Positions 1 through 4,911 of a stretch of 6,593 nt of DNA are shown here, one piece after another. Within the stretch, counting starts at the first letter, position 1; each line of letters opens with the position of its first letter. The position numbers and the translations under genes were made by a program. This DNA is from Candidatus Wallbacteria bacterium (GTDB taxonomy: Bacteria; Muiribacteriota; JAQTZZ01), in the NCBI GenBank assembly GCA_028711905.1, contig JAQTRI010000207.1:1-6593 (forward strand), given 5' to 3'. Under the pieces are notes generated by a model. It ran no database searches, was not told the origin of the DNA, and saw nothing but the letters and a program-made list of their open reading frames with translations.

Positions 1-649
1 AGCCGCAGCCGGATCAGGCAGTCAAGATTCTTCTGGAAAGCGTCAAATCCGACGGCACTGAAGCCTACCGCCTTTCAGCCTATCACGCGGGCCGCTCTGT
101 GTTTCTGGAAGATAAGGCTGCGGACGAACAGACATACTTGGCTGAGATCAAGTACTTGGAAGGCGTGTATGCCGGGTCAGGCGATCCGGAAGTCAAGGCC
201 ACAGCGCTTTATGACATGGGCAGTGTGTATCGCTGGAAACTCGGCCCTCTGACCAGCCTGAGCCGGGACAAGCGCATTGATTACTACAAGAAAGGCGGCG
301 CTGTTTACCGGCGCTGTGCCGATGAATTTCCCCAGTGGAAAACCGCGGACAGGGTTCTGGAATTCAGCGCCGGCTGCTATGGCGGGGGCGAAATCCACCG
401 CCTGCTGGCTGAGCGTAAAGATGAACGCGAAGAGTGCTATCTCCTGGCAATCGATGCATACGACAAGCTGCGCAGTCTCTATCCCCAGAGCCTGAGCTAT
501 GAATACGCCCTGTCTGATACAGCGTACCTGTACAGCCAGATCGGGTTCATGACTTATCTGGATGAGCACAATCACAGTGTCACTTTGCAATACAAGCGCG
601 AATTCCTGACTTTGTCCATTGAAACGCACAGACAGTACCTGAAAGAATT
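1..649 (+). repeat. Upstream copy of a 649-bp direct repeat (inside gene A)
   Basis: This segment aligns without a gap to 5945-6593 (offset 5944). I count about 36 mismatches, roughly 94% identity. Mismatches cluster at 27-32, 125-205 and 248-283, while 421-649 has only two. Both copies encode the same part of a TPR-rich protein in the same frame. The repeat reaches both window edges, so its true length is longer. Confidence 0.97.
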
Positions 650-3299
650 TCCAGGCAAAAAAGACGCCAGTGTGAACTATTCGATCGGTATCAATTACAA
701 AAACATTGCCTTTTCGTACCGGTTGGAGCAGGATCTGGCCAACGCCGAAGCCAATTACATAGAAAGCAACAGGGCCTATGAAACCGGCATTGCGATCAAC
801 CCGACCGATTACAACGCGATTTCCATGCGTTTCGGCATTGGCGACAACTGCAGAAGCATCGCTTTGTGCTATCGCTTTATTGCCCCTAATTCTCAGACTC
901 AATTGAAGTGGGCCAGGGAAGCGGAAAAAGCCTATTTGTTCGTTGCCAGCGATACAAGCCAGATGGCGTATTACCGGGCCTCGGCCATGTCTACGATCGG
1001 TGATGTCTGGCGGGAATACCGGGATTTCGAAACTGCTGTTCAGTGGTACGACCGGGTCATCACTGAGTACGGCAATGACGACTACGGAAAAATCATAGCT
1101 GCCATTTCCTGTTTTTCAAAGGCCGAGTGTCTGTATGAACTCGGCAGGTATGATGAAGGTCTGACTGCGGCGGAAAACTATTTCTGCTATGAAATAATTT
1201 TTCCGGACCTGAAGGTTTTTTGCGATGCACTGGCCAACAAAGCAAAGGGCAAATGTCTTTACGGGCTTTCGCGCAACTCCGAGGCCGAAGCGAGTCTGAA
1301 CGAGGCTTTGAGCTATGGGTATTACGATTCGGAAGAAGAATACCGGGCTGACGCTTTGTTGTTCAGGGGCAAGGCGCGGGAAGCGCAGGGCGATCACAGA
1401 GGCGCGCATAGGGACCTGGCAGAGGTAGTTGCCAAGTACAAAGACAGATACTGGTGGTATGACCTGTACACAACAGATTCCAAGGAAGAACTGGAAACCA
1501 GGGTCCTGCGCGTCAAAATCGACCCCATGATTGACACCATCGCCCAGGGCGAGAGCAAAACCTTCACAGCCAGCATTGTTTACCCGGACGACACCCCGGC
1601 CTCAGTGCCGGCCACCGCAGCCACTAACTGGCAGTGGACCTGCACGGGTACCCCGGGAGAAGATTTCAATCTCACTTCCTCCGGCAACAGTGCCACATAC
1701 ACCCACTTGAAAGGCGACTTCTCTGATCGCATTATTACTGCCAAGTGCAAAATTAATGCTGGTATGTATGGTGCCAAAGGTAGAAACAAGGCTGTGGAGC
1801 CGTATATCTGGATCGAGGGCGACAACCAGGTGCCGGTGAGCATTGTGAATGAGGATGGAAAAAGAATTGGGCGGGTTCCAAAGTATGTACCCGGATGGGG
1901 AAAACACTTTGGGCCTTCTTCTTATCATCAAGGCCCATTTGGCCTGTCCATTTCTTTTAACTCTCATTATGAACCTGGCTCTCCTTGTTCGATTGAAGTC
2001 ACCTATTGCTCAGACACTGATCTGGGAACCATTGTTCTCACTATGAACCGCAAAGGTACAAGCGAGATATTTGAATCTGAAGCCGGCGATACCGAGCCTC
2101 CATTCACAGTTGCACTCGAAACACCAAAGGCATGCACCCGGGTCACATCATACTCCGCATATGAACCAGGAAGCGTAAAAATGTCAGTGCTGTTCACTGG
2201 CGATGGACACACTTCCGAGAGAATGGAAATTCCAATCTGGACAATGCAAGATGAAAGTACCCTTTACTTCGCATCCAATATTGTTTTCCCGGAAAGTAGT
2301 TGCACGGACCTTGATCCGGAGAAGTATATTCCAAAGAATGCCAAATTTTATGTCCAAGTAAAGGATGCAAACCCTTCGCCTCCTCCTGTAATTTCAAAGG
2401 TTCCATATGTTGTTGCCAGAATAAGGAGCACAGAAACAGGCTTTAAGTCCGTTGAATGTATTAAAACCGGAAGAGATACCTACCGTTCCAGACCATTTTA
2501 CGCAGTCCCGCCAAGTTACACAGATGAGACTATTACCGTAAGAGGTGTAGAATGTTTCGCACTTCAAGTGGACCCTGCAGATACTCGACCTGATATCAGG
2601 GTTGAATACGATTCAGAAGGAAAAGTCATCAAAGGACTGGACCTTTACTGCAATAATAATGCCTATGTTGCCTCTACCTTTGTCGGATGGGGAACTGAAA
2701 ACAAAATTAATCCTGTGGATGCAATCGCAGAATTAATATGCAAACTCAACTGTTACCCAGTTAGAGACATGAGCCCAACAAAACACCGCATCAACATTGC
2801 CATGAACAAATGCCGTATTTTCTATATTTACACTCACGGTGCGTTTAAAAAATACTGGTTCAAAAACAATGAATATCTGGGAATATGGGTTTTTGATCAT
2901 TATAAAAGTACTTCATCCGGCAAAGACGCAGTTTTATCACCGGACGACTTAGAATTAGTTACAACACCTGTGGACTTTGTTTTTTTTAATGCTTGTAGAT
3001 CAGGAATCAATCACGATGTCGAACCCGAAAAAACGGAACCCTTAAAAGCAGCTTATGAAAATCAGAATGCCTTGGTGGAACAGTTCATTCTGAAATTCCA
3101 GGCTGCGGCGTATCTATCTTGGAAAAGAAGTATGCTTAGGTCCGTTGCACCAGGTTTTGCCTCAATGCTGTTTACACAATTAGAAACCCAAAATATTGCT
3201 GATTCTCTTACAAGTGTTTTCCAGGATAGTGCTTTTTTCTCATTACTCAAAGAAGAACCTGCTCCCGCAGGAAACTTAGATCAAACTTTATACAAGTAA
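1..3299 (+). CDS. Large TPR / Ig-like / CHAT-like (caspase-fold) protein, 5' end outside window (gene A)
   Basis: The reading frame is open from the window edge (first full codon at position 3) to TAA at 3297-3299, giving 1098 visible residues. The GTG at 99 is internal: the same frame continues upstream, and the matching site in gene C is codon 378. Visible order: TPR-like helical hairpins (about residues 1-490; the best units are encoded near 984-1080, 1109-1185, 1227-1330 and 1344-1437), an Ig-like beta domain (about 502-610), a beta-rich, Cys-containing region (about 610-915), and a C-terminal CHAT-like clan CD domain with His in YTHG (codon 2835-2837) and Cys in FNACRSG (codon 2994-2996). 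TPRs bind proteins; CHAT domains are caspase-like proteases, often fused to TPRs. Export is inferred from the signal peptide of paralogue gene C. GC content falls clearly from the N-terminal to the C-terminal half. Gene B follows after 8 bases. Substrate and activation signal are unknown. Confidence 0.93.
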   Translation, partial: PQPDQAVKILLESVKSDGTEAYRLSAYHAGRSVFLEDKAADEQTYLAEIKYLEGVYAGSGDPEVKATALYDMGSVYRWKLGPLTSLSRDKRIDYYKKGGAVYRRCADEFPQWKTADRVLEFSAGCYGGGEIHRLLAERKDEREECYLLAIDAYDKLRSLYPQSLSYEYALSDTAYLYSQIGFMTYLDEHNHSVTLQYKREFLTLSIETHRQYLKEFPGKKDASVNYSIGINYKNIAFSYRLEQDLANAEANYIESNRAYETGIAINPTDYNAISMRFGIGDNCRSIALCYRFIAPNSQTQLKWAREAEKAYLFVASDTSQMAYYRASAMSTIGDVWREYRDFETAVQWYDRVITEYGNDDYGKIIAAISCFSKAECLYELGRYDEGLTAAENYFCYEIIFPDLKVFCDALANKAKGKCLYGLSRNSEAEASLNEALSYGYYDSEEEYRADALLFRGKAREAQGDHRGAHRDLAEVVAKYKDRYWWYDLYTTDSKEELETRVLRVKIDPMIDTIAQGESKTFTASIVYPDDTPASVPATAATNWQWTCTGTPGEDFNLTSSGNSATYTHLKGDFSDRIITAKCKINAGMYGAKGRNKAVEPYIWIEGDNQVPVSIVNEDGKRIGRVPKYVPGWGKHFGPSSYHQGPFGLSISFNSHYEPGSPCSIEVTYCSDTDLGTIVLTMNRKGTSEIFESEAGDTEPPFTVALETPKACTRVTSYSAYEPGSVKMSVLFTGDGHTSERMEIPIWTMQDESTLYFASNIVFPESSCTDLDPEKYIPKNAKFYVQVKDANPSPPPVISKVPYVVARIRSTETGFKSVECIKTGRDTYRSRPFYAVPPSYTDETITVRGVECFALQVDPADTRPDIRVEYDSEGKVIKGLDLYCNNNAYVASTFVGWGTENKINPVDAIAELICKLNCYPVRDMSPTKHRINIAMNKCRIFYIYTHGAFKKYWFKNNEYLGIWVFDHYKSTSSGKDAVLSPDDLELVTTPVDFVFFNACRSGINHDVEPEKTEPLKAAYENQNALVEQFILKFQAAAYLSWKRSMLRSVAPGFASMLFTQLETQNIADSLTSVFQDSAFFSLLKEEPAPAGNLDQTLYK
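1506..1830 (+). other. Ig-like beta domain of gene A
   Basis: After the last TPR-like helix the sequence changes to alternating hydrophobic strands and turns rich in T, S, G and P. The opening VKIDPMIDTIAQGESKTF and the later WQWTCTGTPG and SATYTH segments resemble bacterial Ig-like (Big/PKD-type) domains, in which a strand of the form V-x-P-x-x-x-x-I-x-x-G-x-S-x-x-F begins the sandwich. Such domains act as spacers or adhesion modules in exported proteins, which supports an extracytoplasmic location. The exact family is uncertain. Confidence 0.55.
2760..3260 (+). other. C-terminal CHAT-like / clan CD cysteine peptidase domain of gene A
   Basis: This part of gene A has the layout of a caspase-fold domain. 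A hydrophobic strand ends in FYIYTHG, with the presumed catalytic His at codon 2835-2837. A segment LSPDDLELV leads to a second hydrophobic strand ending in DFVFFNACRSG, with the presumed nucleophile Cys at codon 2994-2996. His and Cys are 53 residues apart, within the range I would expect for this fold. After the Cys comes ALVEQFILKFQAAAYLSW followed by a helix, matching the usual CHAT/C25 tail in which an alanine-rich strand precedes the last helices. The assignment rests on motif reading, not a profile search. A gingipain-like C25 or other clan CD family is the main alternative. An inactive relative is unlikely because both catalytic residues are present. Confidence 0.8.
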
Positions 3300-3307
3300 G
3301 AGATTGT

Positions 3308-4285
3308 GTGTCCATGATAATGTTTTTAATTTTCATTTCATTTACATGCCAGAGCTTTTGTCAGGAGTGTCAGACAAGTGTTGAAGTTCATCAGTATATT
3401 CAATCCATAAAAGATTTTTTTTCAAAAATCGGGGACACTATGGAACTTGATGACTGCAGCATCTTTCCGACTAGGACTAGTAAAAATTCCGCAGAAGATC
3501 AATTCCCCAGTTTCTTTACCCAGTATATTGATGAGTTAAAATGCGGTAGTGCCAACCTTGGAATAGATTCGAGAAACAGCCGTGTAGTCCGTTATTTCAG
3601 AGGGTATCGACATGGAACAGATATCATCAAAGATTTCGGTACAGATGAACTGGAGAGTGAAGTTAAAGTGAAATTGACGAATCTGTTTTCAGAGGAGGTT
3701 ATCTCCAGCGAATTACTTCCATTGGAAATTGATAAAACTTTCGATACTGTTGTCACATCAAATATTGATTTCTATCTTCGTAGGCAAATAGGCGGTTATC
3801 CATTTTGGTGGGACAGAGTTAGTCTTTCACTCGGAAAAAAAACGGGAAAGATTATCCAATTTTGGGATAATAGATTTTCCCTCGGTTGCCCAATCAATAT
3901 CAAAATAAATTCTGTTGATGAGGCTAAACAAATTTCTTTAGCGGCAGTGAAAAAAGCAATAAAGAACTGTTTAATCGTTGGATGTAATTTTATCACAAGC
4001 AAGGACATTGAAAAGTTATACATTTTTAACCGCAACAACTTCCTGAAAGACGGTGTTCTCACATCATCAAAAATTTTCACCAACCAACCGGAAACCCGCC
4101 TGAGCTGGGTTTTTAAGATGAGACTTAAATGCTATCCTAAATCGATTATAATTCTGCTCAAAGAAAAGATGATAATGCCCGAAGAAGTGGATATTCTTGT
4201 CGGAATTGATGCTGAAAACGGAGAAATCGTCGGTGGAAATGTGCTTAGCGACCTGAGTTGGGAAGCGGAAGAAATGTGGAAGTGA
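3308..4285 (+). CDS. Putative exported protein with PepSY-like features, downstream partner of the CHAT-like gene (gene B)
   Basis: A 325-residue frame ending in TGA at 4283-4285. Possible starts are GTG 3308, ATG 3314 and ATG 3320. A weak purine stretch (AAGAGA, 3298-3303) suits ATG 3314 best by spacing, so the true protein may be two residues shorter. The N-terminus is a short hydrophobic stretch (MFLIFISFTCQSFC) that looks like a signal peptide but lacks the usual basic residues; there is no clear lipobox. The C-terminal half recalls PepSY domains: LSLGKKTGKII (strand, turn, strand), SVDEAKQISLAAVKKAI (helix), then RLSWVFKMRL and VDILVGIDAENGEIVGG, the typical W-x-V strand plus D-A-x-x-G-E-I ending. 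PepSY domains often occur in propeptides and secreted peptidase inhibitors, so a role controlling the gene A product is possible but unproven. The gene starts 8 bases after gene A and no terminator lies between them, so they likely form an operon. It is AT-rich like the 3' half of gene A. Confidence 0.8.
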   Translation: MSMIMFLIFISFTCQSFCQECQTSVEVHQYIQSIKDFFSKIGDTMELDDCSIFPTRTSKNSAEDQFPSFFTQYIDELKCGSANLGIDSRNSRVVRYFRGYRHGTDIIKDFGTDELESEVKVKLTNLFSEEVISSELLPLEIDKTFDTVVTSNIDFYLRRQIGGYPFWWDRVSLSLGKKTGKIIQFWDNRFSLGCPINIKINSVDEAKQISLAAVKKAIKNCLIVGCNFITSKDIEKLYIFNRNNFLKDGVLTSSKIFTNQPETRLSWVFKMRLKCYPKSIIILLKEKMIMPEEVDILVGIDAENGEIVGGNVLSDLSWEAEEMWK

Positions 4286-4383
4286 CTGATGCGTGTGTTC
4301 TGCCATCGAAAATTGACCCACCCCGGATATCGAATCAATTGACGGGAAATACGGGCGGAAAATACGGGGATGTCTTACTCATC
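4286..4383 (+). other. Gene-free spacer between gene B and the rnpB remnant, with short direct repeats
   Basis: There is no credible gene and no hairpin terminator here. Two kinds of direct repeat are visible. TCGAAAATTGAC (4306-4317) recurs imperfectly as TCGAATCAATTGAC (4330-4343), and AAATACGGG occurs at 4347-4355 and 4360-4368. This stretch occupies the place where the 5' strands of P1-P4 of RNase P RNA should be, but it does not supply them, so it probably carries a rearrangement junction. Confidence 0.6.
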
Positions 4384-4690
4384 TCTTGTAAGAGCACGGC
4401 GCCGGCTAACCACCGGGGGAGGAAACTCTACGGAAAGTGCCACAGAAAACTATACCGCCAGCCCGCAAGGGTTGGTAAGGGTGAAATGGTGAGGTAAGAG
4501 CTCACCGGCAGCCGGGTAACCGGCTGGCTGGGTAAACCCCGCCGGAAGAAAGACCAAATAGGGGGACAGGTTGCTCTGCCCCAGGTTCCCGGGTTGGTCG
4601 CTGGAGGCGAGGAGTAATTCTCGTCGAAGACAGATGGCTGCCACCGGATCTCCGGTACAGAACCCGGCTTATAGTTCTTCCTGCCTGAAT
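4384..4690 (+). ncRNA. rnpB: RNase P RNA (class A), 5'-truncated copy
   Basis: RNase P RNA is the catalytic subunit that removes 5' leaders from precursor tRNAs. Visible parts: possible P5 (4384-4387 with 4546-4549), P7 (CGGCG 4397-4401 with CGCCG 4540-4544), P8 (CCGG 4402-4405 with CCGG 4413-4416), P9 (GAG-GAAA-CTC, 4419-4428), conserved AAGTGCCACAGAAAAC (4435-4450), P12 (4458-4475, GCAA loop), conserved GGTAAGGGTGAAATGGTGAG (4474-4493), P13/14 hairpin (4510-4525, GTAA loop), CCAAATAGGGGG, L15 with the GGT motif (4569-4571) that binds tRNA CCA, P18 (4608-4623, GTAA loop), AGACAGATGG (4628-4637), P19 (4643-4656) and CR-V ACAGAACCCGGCTTATAG (4657-4674). P16/P17 are not evident. The 5' part is missing: nothing upstream matches GAGGAAAGTCCGGGC (CR-I), pairs well with the P4 3' strand CCCGGCTT (4663-4670), or supplies GGCAGCC to pair with GGCTGCC (4636-4642) in P2. 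The identity is secure; this copy is probably nonfunctional. Confidence 0.92.
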
Positions 4691-4694
4691 GACC

Positions 4695-4724
4695 AGAGTC
4701 CCTGCTCAGGGACTCTTTTTCTTT
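4695..4724 (+). terminator. Intrinsic terminator after rnpB
   Basis: AGAGTCCCT (4695-4703) and AGGGACTCT (4708-4716) form a perfect 9-bp stem with loop GCTC, followed by a T-rich tract (TTTTTCTTT, 4716-4724). It lies about 20 bases after the conserved 3' end of the RNase P RNA, as expected for an rnpB terminator. It would also stop any read-through from the gene A-gene B operon before gene C. Confidence 0.92.
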
Positions 4725-4853
4725 GAGCTTCAAATGTGCTTTGTGATAAAAGGCAGGCAATGTAATGCGATTGCAGATAAATCGAGAATGCATAATACAA
4801 ATAACAGACAAGTTATGCCACTTTGTCACAAATTTTTTGTCACAAAAATTACT
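4725..4853 (+). other. AT-rich intergenic control region upstream of gene C
   Basis: No gene is supported here. The stretch separates the rnpB terminator from the gene C promoter and contains repeated short motifs that may be protein-binding sites: TTTGTGATAAA (4740-4750), two exact copies of TTTGTCACAAA (4822-4832, 4836-4846), and ACAGACA (4804-4810), which recurs at the promoter. Confidence 0.6.
4822..4846 (+). promoter_or_regulatory. Direct repeat of a near-palindromic 11-mer, candidate operator
   Basis: TTTGTCACAAA occurs at 4822-4832 and again at 4836-4846, 14 bases apart start to start. Each copy is a near-palindrome broken only at its centre. The second copy ends 8 bases before the predicted -35 element, a typical place for an activator or repressor site. 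A diverged third copy, TTTGTGATAAA, lies at 4740-4750 (9 of 11 positions the same). The regulator is unknown. Confidence 0.45.
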
Positions 4854-4890
4854 ACAGACAATTCTAAAAAACCGGTTATAATATGTCTGT
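4854..4890 (+). repeat. Inverted repeat ACAGACA / TGTCTGT around the gene C promoter
   Basis: ACAGACA (4854-4860) and its reverse complement TGTCTGT (4884-4890) bracket the -10 box with 23 bases between them. An extra direct copy of ACAGACA lies at 4804-4810. The spacing of about 30 bases between arm starts would place two half-sites on the same face of the helix. This may be an operator, but 7-base arms in AT-rich DNA could also arise by chance. Confidence 0.4.
4855..4882 (+). promoter_or_regulatory. Sigma70-type promoter for gene C
   Basis: A perfect -10 box TATAAT (4877-4882) is preceded by CAGACA (4855-4860, 4 of 6 matches to TTGACA) with a 16-base spacer. Transcription would start near 4889, giving a leader of about 20-25 bases before the ATG at 4912. 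The inverted repeat ACAGACA (4854-4860) / TGTCTGT (4884-4890) flanks the -10 box, so a repressor site overlapping the promoter is possible. Confidence 0.6.
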
Positions 4891-4900
4891 AAACGAAAAA

Positions 4901-4907
4901 GGGGGAG
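4901..4907 (+). promoter_or_regulatory. Ribosome binding site of gene C
   Basis: The purine run GGGGGAG, preceded by AAAAA, lies 4 bases before the ATG at 4912. Its position, together with the signal peptide that starts immediately at this ATG, decides the start codon of gene C. Confidence 0.7.
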
Positions 4908-4911
4908 TGTT

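Noticed and set aside
99..101. GTG at 99 as the true start of gene A
   Set aside because: The frame stays open upstream to the window edge with sequence nearly identical to gene C, where the matching codon is number 378.
177..902. 241-codon open frame on the - strand
   Set aside because: It lies wholly antisense to the TPR region of gene A, and part of it recurs in the gene C repeat (6121-6573) because the DNA is duplicated. It has no ribosome binding site or recognisable domain.
4384..4690. Cobalamin or other riboswitch upstream of gene C
   Set aside because: The conserved motifs AAGTGCCACAGAAA, CCAAATAGGGG and ACAGAACCCGGCTTATAG are those of RNase P RNA, and a terminator separates it from gene C.
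4771..4796. Second promoter TTGCAG / CATAAT
   Set aside because: The spacer is only 14 bases; the TATAAT at 4877 with a 16-base spacer is far better placed.
4428..4829. 133-codon open frame on the - strand, and a 79-codon + strand frame at 4258-4497
   Set aside because: Both overlap the RNase P RNA, whose conserved structure explains the sequence.
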